Assembly (NCBI GenBank): GCA_023078685.1 | Contig: JALGAS010000010.1 | Location: forward strand, 1-64,000 | Length of the DNA stretch: 64,000 nucleotides | Reading direction: 5' to 3' | Source of the DNA: Neopestalotiopsis rosae | Lineage: Eukaryota > Ascomycota > Sordariomycetes > Amphisphaeriales > Sporocadaceae | Shown: piece by piece, positions 46,357-58,044 of the stretch | How positions within the stretch are numbered: the stretch's first letter is position 1 | How the letters are laid out: each line of letters begins with the position of its first letter | Translations under genes and position numbers: made by a program | The notes under the pieces: generated by a model | The model's input: only the letters and a program-made list of their open reading frames with translations | What the model was told of the DNA's origin: nothing | Databases searched by the model: none

Positions 46357-48264
46357 ATGTTTGTCTTCAGACCTGCGCCGGTGGAGGTGAGAGGACTCAA
46401 GGAAATACATCTGATTTGTTTGAGAGGAGACCGAGATGGACTCTTGAGGCTGTTACCAAACCCGAAGGCAATGGAATCTCTTACTGAGAATGGAGAGACG
46501 CCTCTGATGCTGGCTGCCCTCATGGGTCATGTTGAGATCGTGGCGATCCTTTGCCAACATGAGGCATCACTGAGTACAACAAACGAATATGGCAGGAACG
46601 CACTCTATTACACAACGGGAGATGTTACAAATGACCTTCGGCGAGATAGCTATTCGGAATATTTTACTGAAAAGGATCCCGAAGGAGCAAAGTTGCGTCG
46701 ACAGCTCATCGCCGCCGCATTACAAAGCTCTTCAAAGCCGAGCCCCCCAGTCCATCCAGAGAAAATCCAAACCTCCGAGCCTTTGATTTTCATACGACAT
46801 GAAAGGAGAATTGAGATGTTCCAGAGGATAGCCGATGTCACGGTCCCGCGAGCACGAGCAGTCACCAAGGACAACCAAAGCGCAGACACTCAAAAAACCA
46901 AGATTACCAAAGCCTTCGCCTCGATCAAGGCCTCCGGTGAGCTTCATCCAAGAGCCTGTGCTGTCTCCGGTTGGTCAGAGGATCTCTCTAGGTACCCGAA
47001 CCTCATTGACGGCCTGCGCTGGACGCGACTTACCCTCAAGGTTGCACACGCGCTGGGCTTCCACTTCAAATCCCATAGACTCGACATGGGGGGTGAAGCT
47101 GGAAAAGTAGACGAGGACAAAGTCGGAAGATACTTTGCGAGTCATGCAGAGGTCAAGCTTGCAACCTGGTACTGTCTCGAGCTTCTGAGCGCTCACAAAT
47201 TGACACCCCAAGCATCTCGAACATTCCTATCCGCGCATCTCGTCGATCTTTCACAAATCAATCTCCGACACGCTGGACACGCAGTAATTGATATGATCAA
47301 GCCACCATGCAAGAGTTGTGGGTTGTTCCTGCTGGCTCTCAGCAAACGGACTGGGGTTACCTTTGAGGTCAATCACCGGGAAAGCGCTGAAAGAATACCC
47401 CACGAAATTGTGAACAGGAGCATCCGTCTCTGGAAAGCAGATGATGAGAAAGAGGTACTCGATGAAGGCAGCGAGGCTGGGTGGCGCACCAAGCGCAACA
47501 AAAACCATGTCACAACTGTCTCTACGGATGTCGATTCTGACGGCGCGAATTCCACCATGTCGGAACTCGAAGACGACGAACCGGAAACTTCACCTACCCC
47601 TCCAGCAATAGAGACACCTTTTATGATGTTAGGAACCCCGATCACGTCACCATTACGACGAGGGAGATCGTCATCGAACGCTTCATCTATCACATTAGGG
47701 GGATGTTCTGAGCCCGAGGCAAATACGTTCCGTAGGAATAAGAGACGTAAAGCTCTGGAGGCCAACACCGCCGAATCCGAACGATCCGAAATAAGGAACT
47801 TGAGAGAGGTTCTGAAAGGTTGCATATATACACCACCAAATTCGCATTTGAAACTGCGTCGCTCAGAAGCAAAAATACAGGTTGAATACCCTTACAAATT
47901 ATTATACTTTGTACTCAAAGACTAATAAACCTCTTAGTCCAGTCTCACTGCTCGCTCTTCTGAGGGCCCAAGTTTGGAGCAATCTGCAGCACCACGCAGC
48001 ATGGGTGGCTTCCTGGACGATAACGTGAGATTATTAAGTTCTCCCGATCCAGATTTAGAAGAAATTATACCAAACAAAGCCTATAAAAAGCACGATGTCA
48101 CAAGAATTCGAGGTGCGCGAACTAGCTTCAGCGCCTTACTTATGACTTTTGGTCACACACCAGAAAGATCCCAACCAGAAACCCCAGAAGAGCTGTCCTA
48201 CAGTGACTGGTCATTCGCAGCGCCGGGATCTCCGTCAGACAGCTCTAGTTATGGACAGCCGTGA
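46357..48264 (+). CDS. Ankyrin plus deaminase-fold protein (OTT_1508-like)
   Basis: Two exons, 46357-47880 and 47938-48264, 616 residues; the 57-base intron has CAG/GTTGAA at the donor, a GACTAATAA branch and CTCTTAG at the acceptor. Residues about 13-90 form two ankyrin-like repeats (LKEIHLICLRGDRDGLLRLL; NGETPLMLAALMGHVEIVAI). The middle carries a zinc-deaminase signature: HAEVKLATWY at 263-272 and PPCKSCGLFL at 316-325, i.e. H-A-E and P-C-x2-C. This combination fits the fungal deaminases grouped with OTT_1508. The C-terminal 200 residues are acidic, Ser/Pro-rich and look disordered. The target (nucleic acid or nucleotide) is not known. The frame is open 61 codons upstream without an ATG, so the true start may be in an earlier exon. 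Confidence 0.78.
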
Positions 48265-48605
48265 TGTATATCTTGTCGACTACTATCGATATTTTTGAAA
48301 GTGCTCGTGTTGGCATATGTACGACTTAGTATGATGAAATATATCAGGTGGGATGTTGTATCGCCTGCTATGGATCTTCCGTACTGCCACGGGGTATACG
48401 CCTTTATCATATCTAGGAATTGTCGCAATAGCTACGCATTCCGGTCGGCCTTCTGCCATTAACTTATAGTAACTTATTGGAAAAGCCAATCTAGCAGCTC
48501 TTAAGACTCTTCCCTCTTCCCGCTTAATTTAAAGCAACTATATATACGGTTAAATTCAACCTTCCCTCCCACCCAAATTCTTTGAACTTCGTAAATGGTT
48601 CGAAA
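48265..48605. other. Spacer between deaminase-like gene and pseudogene
   Basis: About 340 AT-rich bases between two convergent 3' ends; no gene seen. Confidence 0.4.
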
Positions 48606-49818
48606 TTAGAGATTCTTTTCTTGGTACCAGCGAGCCTCAGGGTCTAGCAAGCCCCAGAGCTCGGGCAGAGGCAGCATGATATGACCGTTTTGTTCCTGTT
48701 TGTCTTTGATGGCTTCGTTCACGATGGCTTGCAAACAGTCAATCACCTCGATTTGAAGGTATCTAGTCAAGTCTGTGTTTGCAGCAAGTATCCCATGAGC
48801 AACAAAACACGCAGTGGAATTCAGTGCACGATTCACAATGCGCGAATAAGGAAAGAGAAAAAATTACTTTGTGAGTCAGATGAGGCCATACATCGCCAGT
48901 TTCCCCAGTAGAATTTTGCACTGCACAAACCCCTTCTTCGTATGAGACGAAATGCTGCTGTCTAGTTATTGCAAACTGGAAGAGCCATACTATTGTCGGA
49001 ATCGCAGCCACCATATGCCTGATTAAATAGATGATGCAGTTCGAACAAAAGACCCTCGCATGTTTCGATGAGGCGGAGCACCCAGCCAGAATGGTATAGA
49101 GCATTGCCCACCGTCTGCTAGAGGAATTGTCCTGATTGAGGGAGGCGGGCTCGCGAGTGGCGAACAGGTCGATCAATGCATGGCTGACGAGGGCTGGCTC
49201 GGCATGGAAGATGAGTTGCATCATGAGCCAGGGATACCGCTCAGATGAAGTCTCTTCCTGGTGTAACTACATCATCTTTATGGTAATCCTCCAATAATAT
49301 GTGCGCGTATATCGCAACACTAGCTACCGGAGATCATAAAGGGCAACGCTTGCATCGTTGCGCCTAGCCAGATCGAACGCCGCAACAATGTCCGGAGACT
49401 ACTGCAAGTCTGACGCCTCCGTGCCTGAGCCGGAATTCTTCTTGTGCAGTGTGACATGCCAGGATATCTGCGCTCCGTCATAGGGTGGGTGCATAATTAC
49501 AGGGAGAATTGTTCTTACCGTGAATGGTATCTCCAACCAGCATCTTACATACGGTAGCAACGATGTTAAGCTGGTGGGGATAGCGGCAAAAGTATTGCTT
49601 CAATCCTGCATACAATACTCGTCCCGGGTTTTAATCAATCTATGCCCTTCAGCTAGTAGGAACACGTCATATTAAGCCAAGTTCTCCTGCAAGGCGACTG
49701 ACAGTCCCAAGCCAATCAATGTCACAGCCGGCGTGCAGGATTCAGATCCGGCATAAATCTTAAACGGCTTGTATCTCCGACCAACTCCATGGACGTCAAA
49801 GACTACTGTCGTACCGTA
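48606..49818 (-). pseudogene. Decayed protein-coding gene, family not recognised
   Basis: Minus-strand coding sense can be followed across about 1.2 kb in pieces: VVFDVHGVGRRYKPFKIYAG, LIGLGLSVALQENLA then a stop; LKQYFCRYPHQLNIVATVC followed by a GTAAGA intron; SPDIVAAFDLARRNDASVAL, again bounded by TAG stops; then a long open part with SSRRWAMLYTILAGC, AIPTIVWLFQFAITRQQ and CAVQNSTGETGDVWPHL. A one-base shift near 48840 leads into VNRALNSTACFVAHGILA and the end at 48606. At least three in-frame stops and about two frame changes break it. Several stops are TAG or TAA where CAG or CAA is likely, compatible with RIP-type C-to-T change. I cannot name the family. Confidence 0.65.
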
Positions 49819-50843
49819 CTACTTATCAAGAGAATACGTAGGCCTCATACACTTCATTAATCAATGTGTTCTCTCTACACACACCCTCCGGATGAGACCC
49901 ATCGGTCGGGGACTGATGTGAAAAAGAATGAATTAAGGGTTTTGCCGGCTTGGCTGGCTGTTAGTAGGAAAGCAAATAACGATCGACCTCATTCGAGCCT
50001 CTGGAAAAGTTCATTGCTCTAGCGACTCCATAATGAATACATCAAGGGAGCAGGGACATGAGTCCATCCGGCCAACACATTCCGAACGCCAAGCGGATCT
50101 GCAATTTATACTTTCATTCGAAAAGTTGCATTGCCATTGGCGATCAAAGACTATTGGCATACAGTTGGCTCGTGCATCTTTTGACATCCATCGCGGACCA
50201 CTCTATACTATGGCGCTCAATACCTCTACTGTGGTATTGTTACACCACGATCAGATTGAGTTCCGGATAAATCCAGAATAAGAAATACGCCGATATATGT
50301 GATAATTCTGGCTGGGCGTCGCGGTGGGGTGCTCACCACTGCACCACCAAGTTATCCTTATTCGGCAACGGTTCTGTGGGTCCGAATGATGCACTCCCGG
50401 CAATGATCATGCAGTGTTCAAGGGTGGGGAAGGTTGCCCGCTTTGGATCGCAAGTATATCAGATTGCCGAGCGTCATTGGGAACATCGGACTTTAACCGC
50501 TACTGGCCCCTGGGGGTTCAGATGTTCCATTAAGTGCGTCCAATTAATCTGCCGATCGCCAAGAGACTTGCGTCTGGAGATCTCTCCGATCTATGATAGT
50601 AGCTTAGAATGAATAAGGTTTTCCGGTACTCGGGTTCGGGTCCGGGTTCCTGACCTGGCGCATATTTGAGTATATATAAGAGTTGGAGCTTAGCCTTCGT
50701 ACATGCCGTTGTCTCATAGGAGCCTCCTTAGCAAGTCTTGAGCTCAGACATCTGCTTAATTATCTTCTGAACTTTTATTATTCTCAGGTAGTCCACCTGA
50801 TCAGCCTACATCGCATTCGGCTGCCGTGTTCCGTTACGCCATC
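49819..50843. other. Intergenic region before secreted hydrolase
   Basis: About 1 kb without a supported gene. A GTTCCGGTACTCGGGTTCGGGTCCGGG-like stretch around 50610-50655 is a small imperfect TCGGG repeat. TATATATAAG at about 50680 is a TATA-like element for the next gene. Confidence 0.4.
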
Positions 50844-51829
50844 ATGAGACTTGTCACTCTTGCCACTGCCGCACTCTTCAGTGTGATTCCAGCATTGCCA
50901 CTGGAGGAGAGACAGTCCGCTGGTGTTGGGAATGGTCCATATGGCCCTGGTGTATGTTTGGCCTATGCCCATGTTGTCTTGTTGTAGACGTTCTATCTAA
51001 TGCTAAGGTCCAGAAATACACCACAGAGTCCAGCCTAGGCCAGCACACCATTTACATGCCATCAAACGTCCCGGAAAATGTCACACTCCCAGTTTTTGTC
51101 TGGGGCAATGGCGGCTGTGGAGCGGACGGCACAAGCAACGCACAACTTTTGCAACAGATTGCTTCTTATGGCTACTTGGCCATTGCCTCTGGTGGGCCGG
51201 GTCAGCAGGGCAGCACCACGGCGCAAATGATGACAGACTCGATCACCTGGGCTGTATCCAACGCCGGAAAGGGGACCTATGCCAAAGTCGATGCCAGTAA
51301 GATTATGGCTGCTGGTTTCAGCTGCGGTGGCGTCGAGGCATATGCCCAGATATGGGACTCTCGTGTGGCCACGGTCGGCATATTCAGCTCGGGTCTGCTT
51401 GAGAACCAGACAGCAGCGAAATCATTCAATAAACCCATTCTGTACGCCTTGGGCGGACAGGGCGACATTGCCTATCAGAATGTAAGTTGCATTTCATTTG
51501 TGGATTAGAAAATACATGCCCTTCAGCACGAATTGTTGCGCATCAGTATACCAGCAGAGCACGAGGCTAACGGGTTTACGATTTAGGGTGAGAGGGACTT
51601 CAAGAATCTTCCAGCCAACACTCCTTCATGGAAGGGAAACCTCAATGTTGGCCACGGTGGCACCCTTTTTGACCAGAATGGGGGCTTGTTCGGTAAGGCT
51701 GGCCTGAACTGGCTGCAGTGGATTTTCCGCAATGACCAACAGGCCAAAACCTACCTCACCAGCGGGTACCAGGCAGATGGATGGCAGGTCGAGACCCACG
51801 CCCTTGACAAGCTAACGCCGCTTGCATGA
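50844..51829 (+). CDS. Secreted alpha/beta hydrolase
   Basis: Three exons, 50844-50951, 51008-51481, 51587-51829, giving 274 residues. Residues 1-18 are a signal peptide (MRLVTLATAALFSVIPA) followed by LEERQ, a possible processing site. The mature part has a hydrolase core: LPVFVWGNGGCGADGTS (oxyanion loop), the nucleophile elbow AGFSCGG with Ser at about 141, and the histidine in NVGHGGT. It resembles secreted fungal lipase/esterase-like proteins of dienelactone-hydrolase shape; the substrate is unknown. The 56-base first intron has its branch very near the acceptor, so that junction is the least certain part. Confidence 0.83.
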
Positions 51830-53446
51830 TGGAGGGGTCAGCTTGGTGTAGTACGCACGTATTGAGGCTGGATCCAGGGCTATGTCGATTTTAACTATAT
51901 TTTCATATCCTGGTCAATAACTATCACGAATTATCGGAGTGCTTCGCTGTAGAGTTCACCACCACGGGGCATGCCATGTGATGTAAGTAAGCTGGTGACT
52001 TTATATCCATGGACGGAAGTTAACAGCTATGTATTCGCCTATTAAAAAAGAGTAATAATCAGGCCGGTGCCGAGCCTATTTCAAAGCTATATTAGGAATA
52101 CAAATATATTAATTTATCAAACTTAAAGACTTGATGATAATGTTATAAAGTTAAATCTGTATTAAAGTGGAAAAAGTCATCTCCCACAAATACTACTAAT
52201 AATCATGGTAGACCTTGGTTCTAATACTGGTCATCACTGGGTGAAATTAATCGCGGAGTCCTGGAGAAACAACTAGGCCTGAGAACACACAAACCCTGGA
52301 ATCAAAGATGGAAAGCTTAATGAAACTAAATTGGGTCGACCCCATCAACTCTACCTTACTTTCTAATGCAGTGAGTGGTATACATGTTGAATTCACAATA
52401 TACATAGTGTGCGCCAGTACAGGATCGACGAACGTCCAACCAACAAGTTCCCATACTCAACTCTGTGCAGCTTGGCGCGGGAAGTTAATATGCCCGTCGT
52501 TCGGAGCTAAGAAAATAAGTCCTAAATCCAAGTCGTCTCCTCTGCTGTTCTCCAGTGCGAAAGGAATCAGTTAGATCATGCAGTCACCCTCTGCCCAGTT
52601 GTCGGTACTTTCACCCAGAACGCTGAAGATTTGAGCCTGCCCCTGGGAAGTTTTTGTCCACCAATATGCTGTCATGTGGCTTGGCCAGTATTATGAGATT
52701 CCAAGTCATGAATGGAATCGTATTTCCTCCGGCATTTGATCATCACACAAACCACAATGAAGGAACCCTGAAGAATCTGCACCCGAGCGGTCATTGCCAA
52801 CACCCCGCCTAGTAAAGTCCTTTAGTTTGCATGTCCACGATTTATTCTGGTGGCTCAGCAAGTCGTAGACTACATGATGATCATCAGTATCCCAAAAACA
52901 AATTCCATATTCCTAGTCCACCGAGCCACGTGATAAATTCTTGATTCTCGTCGCACAAACTACTATTGAGGCAGAAATTGTGCTGTCCGATCGTGGGAAA
53001 CAGCTCAAGTTTTAGTCGCCGAGCTGCCAGAGCTGGTCGATCTGCGAAAGTGAGGCTGTGAAATGGAGATGTAGGTATACAGAATGCCGTGACCCGTGTG
53101 TTGCTAGTGCCTCCGCTAGCTTCTCCGCTAGTCTCTCGACTAGGTTAGTTGGGTACCCCTGCGAAGTGCGATCATATTGTGTATTCGTAGCTTATGGCTG
53201 AGCACCGAGAACGATTCATCCCGTCAAAGTAAAATAACCGGACCTATCTAATATCAGCACTGCTGTGCCCAGGATGCTTTGCGTGCAATATTTTCGATAC
53301 AAGTCTGATACGTATCTGTAAAGTGATACGCTCCTCTACTCACAAGACTTTGCCTACCTCTGTATCAGTTCTTGTCGCTCTACTCCGACATCCCTGCGCT
53401 ATTTCTATGCTTATGTTTGGCGCTCATATCGGTTCAATCACGCGAA
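51830..53446. other. Intergenic region with AT-rich island and repeat
   Basis: About 1.6 kb without a gene. The part from about 52030 to 52270 is strongly AT-rich, as in RIP-mutated or decayed element DNA, though nothing identifies it. A degenerate 12-bp tandem repeat lies at 53099-53146 and is listed separately. Confidence 0.5.
53099..53146. repeat. Degenerate 12-bp tandem repeat, copy A
   Basis: Four 12-base units in a row: TGTTGCTAGTGC, CTCCGCTAGCTT, CTCCGCTAGTCT, CTCGACTAGGTT. The core CTCCGCTAG is the same as in the array at 58045-58116 and in the same orientation. Confidence 0.75.
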
Positions 53447-54268
53447 ATGGTGCATCTAATCCTCACGGGCACAACCGGGCTCATAGGTTCGAGCGTACTC
53501 GATGCCATGGTGTCCATGAAGGAGATCACCAAGATTTCCGTCATCAGCAGGCGACCTGTCCAGATGCAGCATGATCTACAAGATCCGAGAGTGCGAGTCA
53601 TTATCCACGATGATTTCGAGCGATACAGTCCGGACTTACTCGGCCATCTAAAGGATGCATCTGGTTGCGTCTGGGCCCTCGGTATATCGCAGAGCAAGGT
53701 GACACCGGAGTAGGATCTATCCTGCAACCTGCCTTGGCTGTACATATCGCTAACTATGAACATCAGGGAATATGTGACGATTACAAAAACTATGACTATC
53801 AAGGCGGCCGAAGCATTCCAGAGTTTGGGTAGACCTCAGCGACCATTTCACTTTGTGTATGTCTCGGGCGCTGGAGCGACTCAGCAACCAGGCCTTTTTA
53901 CTCCCATATTCGGGCGTGTCAAGGGCGAAACCGAAACTCAACTCGCACACATGCGTAACAAGAAACCCGACACATTCCTCGCGAGCTCGGTACGACCGGC
54001 ATACATAGATTACAAGTCTCACGAAGCAATACGACCCTACATTCCCGTGCAGCCAGCCATCAAATCGACTGTGGAAAGCGTGTTGGGTGCGGGCATTCGG
54101 AACTGTGCCAAACACCTTTGGAGTCCAACAGAGCCGCTGGGTCGGTTCTTGGCAGAAATGGCCATGGGAAAGTGGGTTGGGCATATGCAAGGTCAAGATA
54201 TAGGGAAAATAGGCGATTTTCCTTTGGTGGAGAACACGGCATTCAGAAGACTTAGTGGTCAAGAATAG
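53447..54268 (+). CDS. NAD(P)-binding epimerase-like protein (atypical SDR)
   Basis: Two exons, 53447-53709 and 53767-54268, 254 residues; the 57-base intron has GTAGGA and CATCAG ends with a GCTAACT branch. The protein opens with the Rossmann motif LILTGTTGLIGSSVLDAM (GxxGxxG, residues about 7-13). It continues with VISRRPVQM, GCVWALGIS and the strand HFVYVSGAGATQQ, after which KGETETQ takes the place of the usual YxxxK. This resembles the small fungal relatives of Htatip2/NmrA-type proteins that bind NAD(P) but may be regulators or reductases. No membrane anchor is visible. The ATG chosen removes a hydrophobic leader encoded only from a TTG start. Confidence 0.83.
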
Positions 54269-54384
54269 AGGAGGTACGGTGCATAATATATTGCTGTATA
54301 TACGGTCTGTATAGTAGATATTTGAATAAGATCAGTACATCTCCAGAAGAGTATGTATGACTATATTACGTATGTATTATAGCC

Positions 54385-55593
54385 CTACCCACCCTCTGCC
54401 ATCGGTTCCCCATTCGACTTCGACCATTGGAACTTCATACATTCTAATTCAAAAAGAAGCACAACTCTGCAGATGAAAATCGAGACCGCGTACCAGGCCA
54501 TCACTTCCCCGGCGTCATTGACGGAAATGAACAACAGCGAGGAGAACAATAAGGTGCCATATCCATAATGGGCTATAGCCATAATGGACGCGACCCAGTC
54601 GCTGATCTCAGAACTGAGTGTGCCCTCAGAGATGATGTCCTTTACCTGATAATTCGATCCGAAGAAAGACGGCGTGATTTCAGCCTGGATTGCTTGGCTA
54701 AGGAAGCGCATGATGGGCGTCAATCCCATGGCTATGCTCCAAGCGGGAGTGGGATGAGCTGTGGGCTCGGGAGCAGTATGGGCGTTCTCGACGGGCTGCT
54801 CAAGCTCGTGACTATCCGATGCGGATACCACTGATATTGGTCTATTCCTGGAACTCCTCGTCATCCAAGGCAATCTAGGCCATATACGAGGTAGGACGTG
54901 TCCAATGGCGCAGAACCACCTCACAGGAATTCCAAGGAGGATCCAAAGCAGGATCTGTCCACTCATTCCACATCTCCACACAACTCTCGTCTTTAGGTCT
55001 AGAAGCATTGTGACCCGGAGTACATTGTAGAATGCAAGGGACACTATGGTACACTCTATGAGACCTATAGCAATCATCGATATATATTTCCAGCTCCGGC
55101 TTCTCTCAGAGTTCGAATGTATCGCAGCATACATCCATGTCAGTGTCTCTCTCATGACTCGGGAGCGTACCCTAAAATTGTTGTCGGGAACAGTATTGCT
55201 CGAAGAAGATAAGGCGAAGATCGATGTGGGACTGATTGCAGGAGTTGCAAAGAGCAGGCAGCTTGCAAAAAGAGGTCGACTCAGAAGGAAGGGGGTGGTT
55301 TCCTCAAAGGATGGTCCAAGAAGGGCAAGAATGCTGGGGATAAAGGCCAAGAGAATAGCGGCTGCAGCCATGTTGGATTTCACATGCTCCTGCAAATTTG
55401 ACAGGATACAGGACATTGCGAGAGCACAAGTAGTACCGCATTTTCCGCAACCCGGTCTGAACACATCAGGCGTATGCGACCAGTAGACCTCGAGCTCATA
55501 ACTGCAGCTGTTGGTCGCAGCTGTCATTTGACGATCAAAGAACGGGAAGAACGACACGAAGTGGCGTCTTCTATCGTAGAAGTAAGCGGACAT
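54385..55593 (-). CDS. Fungal multi-pass membrane protein, unknown function
   Basis: Single-exon gene of 402 residues, convergent with the epimerase-like gene (116 bases between stops). After a polar N-terminus come a cysteine-rich patch (GCGKCGTTCALAMSC, about 49-63) and hydrophobic helices at about 74-92 (AAAAILLAFIPSILALLG), 104-122, 170-195, 212-235, 335-350 and 370-390. A cytosolic-looking loop rich in Pro, Glu and Ser (SHELEQPVENAHTAPEPT) lies in the middle. The N-terminal Cys patch plus first helix pair is a pattern seen in many fungal orphan membrane proteins. No transporter or enzyme motif was found. Confidence 0.75.
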   Translation of the reverse strand: MSAYFYDRRRHFVSFFPFFDRQMTAATNSCSYELEVYWSHTPDVFRPGCGKCGTTCALAMSCILSNLQEHVKSNMAAAAILLAFIPSILALLGPSFEETTPFLLSRPLFASCLLFATPAISPTSIFALSSSSNTVPDNNFRVRSRVMRETLTWMYAAIHSNSERSRSWKYISMIAIGLIECTIVSLAFYNVLRVTMLLDLKTRVVWRCGMSGQILLWILLGIPVRWFCAIGHVLPRIWPRLPWMTRSSRNRPISVVSASDSHELEQPVENAHTAPEPTAHPTPAWSIAMGLTPIMRFLSQAIQAEITPSFFGSNYQVKDIISEGTLSSEISDWVASIMAIAHYGYGTLLFSSLLFISVNDAGEVMAWYAVSIFICRVVLLFELECMKFQWSKSNGEPMAEGG

Positions 55594-57773
55594 CGTATCC
55601 TTGTGGAAGAGCGGCTGAGGGCTGATTTATTCAAAAGTGTCACCGGTATTGTAAGTAGTGGTCTTTGGGTTCAAAGGAGTTCTGGACAGCAAGGAAAGAA
55701 TGTCGAATACAGAGGGCAATGTGTATCCAAAGCATTGCGTGTGTGGCATATCAGCCATGTGTTGCAGGGAATGACTGTGTTTAAACAATTAAAGAGTACG
55801 CATTGTCCAATGGTACTCGCTCATTATAAACAAGTTACCCACCAAACACCTCAGCCGGCACTGGGCAATGGAATACAATCGGTGTGAAACTCAAGCGCGG
55901 GAAGTATTGCAAGGTTTAACGTTTCTCTGCCAAAGCAATCGACGCGTAGAAAAGCCTCATTGTGTCATGAATGTAGATGGTGTGGACCAACTACGTGGTG
56001 TAAAAAGTACACTACATATATCTTGCTGTGTCCTTGGTCTCCTGAAACCTCGGTAGATCGCTGTAAAGTCAACGGACAAAGGTATATAGGGAAGAAATCA
56101 AGAATTTGCCATATACCATAAGGCTGTCGCCGAGTGAAATAAGTGGAGGAAAATCAGGGGCTAGGAACCCACTTCTTATCTTCTGTCCCCCTGCTCAGCT
56201 GAAGAAAATCAAGCGGCCGTCCAGACGGTCACATCCTACACAGTATGACTGGCTCACACAATCTTTGCATCCGTTCTGACTGGTTCATGGACTAGGACTT
56301 ATGTGAGCCGATTAGTCCCAGAGATCTTGAAGGGACGGGCCGGAGGTAGAGGCTGGAAAACTTCTGTACCTTGCTCATGCAGCAGGGTTGTATTTCAGCA
56401 CTATGGGGTAGCGAGCATATACTAATCTATTCCAGTCGATGGCAAAATACTAGCACAGCTGAAATATGCAAAGTGTCCCGGTGAGCATACTATCTTCCAG
56501 TGCACAAGACAGCCTCGTCAGCGATCACAATATGAGGCGTATTTGAAGCACAGCTGCTGCGAATGTGCGCGGGGCAGCGGAGTTTAATGGGCATATTATA
56601 GGGAGCGCGACACATTGTACAGATTTTACACGATGATCAGGCCATAAGGGCAATGCCAGGCAACTGAAATCATGCTGCGTTATTCCAACAATGAGAAAGT
56701 GCCTGTCGGAAAAACTCTCCTACTTGGAGAGTCCTGGTATATGCTTGAAATTCCATTCAGAGTGGTTGTCCAGGATGGACGGACGATATGTTCGAATCGA
56801 GTATGGTGCCATGAAGTGCATCCCATACGGACGAGGACCGCACGAGTCCTAAAACAAGCATGCCAGAAGCTCTGTTCACCTCGCAATCTGCAATTACCTG
56901 GATGGACGTGGTTGTGAGTTCGACGGCGCGGAGATCATCCCGCAGCTACTCCACATTCTCAGCCGCAATCCAAGGATGTTGCAGATCTTGGAAAAATCTG
57001 GCAGCGTGTAGATCTAGAGCAGTGACATCGACCACGCCGGTGGCAATGCTGAAAGGTAGGGGCAGCTATGATGCCTAGAAAAATGGATCGCTTTACGGGA
57101 CATTCCCATTCCCTATATACCCACCTGGGCAGTTTACCATAGTAAGATCCCGATGAAGCTGGAAACCCGTGCACGAGGCTATTATGCTTACGTGATGCGG
57201 CTGAGAGGGCATACGCTTTGTTTCGGTGTCAATTTCTCATACTGGCCAAGTCGTTTGGACCCTTGCTCAGATCCCTGTTCGAACAATCGTATTGCATGAC
57301 CTCATTACTTGGCAGATAGTTATTGTCAGATGGTGGATAATAGATCTTATACACCAGGGTAAGCGTGCACCTCGTCAAAACTGGAAGCACAGAACATAGA
57401 ACAAGACATCGCAAAAATGACACACATATCAGACCAGTTTAGAATACAATAGGAAAGCACCACTTTGATCAATAATAACATAGTCCTACACACCAGTTGA
57501 GAAGGTGACACTGAACAGCCCGCTTGTAGAACTAACCATTTTTGATGATAAGAGCGGAGCTAAGGCCAACTTGCCCCGAGCTGAAACTCATCTCGAATCA
57601 TCCCCGCGAATCGACCAGAGCAGGGAATGCCATTCATCGATCTCATCACCTACCCGGCGCCAAAGCTCAAGCATCATGATCTCAATTGTCCCATACAATG
57701 CGAGTATCTCAGCTTAGGAGATTGGCGTAGATTCGTACTTATGGGAGGACCACATTAGGTGAATCTCTGGCCT

Positions 57774-57956
57774 TTACTGGAAGATCAACGCAACAGCCTT
57801 CTTGTGTCGCGATGTCATTTTGCGTCCTGCTGGAGCCTCTGGCGGCTCCTGGTGTGGTAAGCCGTGAGAGATACCCATGCAAGCCACGGTATGAGAGATC
57901 GAGAATATGGTTTTGAGAAAGGATGAGGCTGTGAATATATTCTCAGCTGCCAACAT
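57774..57956 (-). pseudogene. Fragment of a Zn2Cys6 regulator C-terminus
   Basis: On the minus strand this piece matches the last exon of the intact regulator at 59823-61741: EYIHSLILSQNHILDL here against EYIHILVLSQNRVLNL there, in the same phase directly after a CAG acceptor-like triplet. The DNA is similar as well. The rest of a regulator is not found upstream, where the sequence diverges, so it is an isolated remnant or an old partial duplication 2 kb away. Confidence 0.65.
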
Positions 57957-58044
57957 TATACGTACCTAGCTATGCATTTCGTCACAAACGGTTTACGTTG
58001 TCCTGACTCCTGGAAGGGTGCATGTTCGTTACGCTTAGCTTCAG

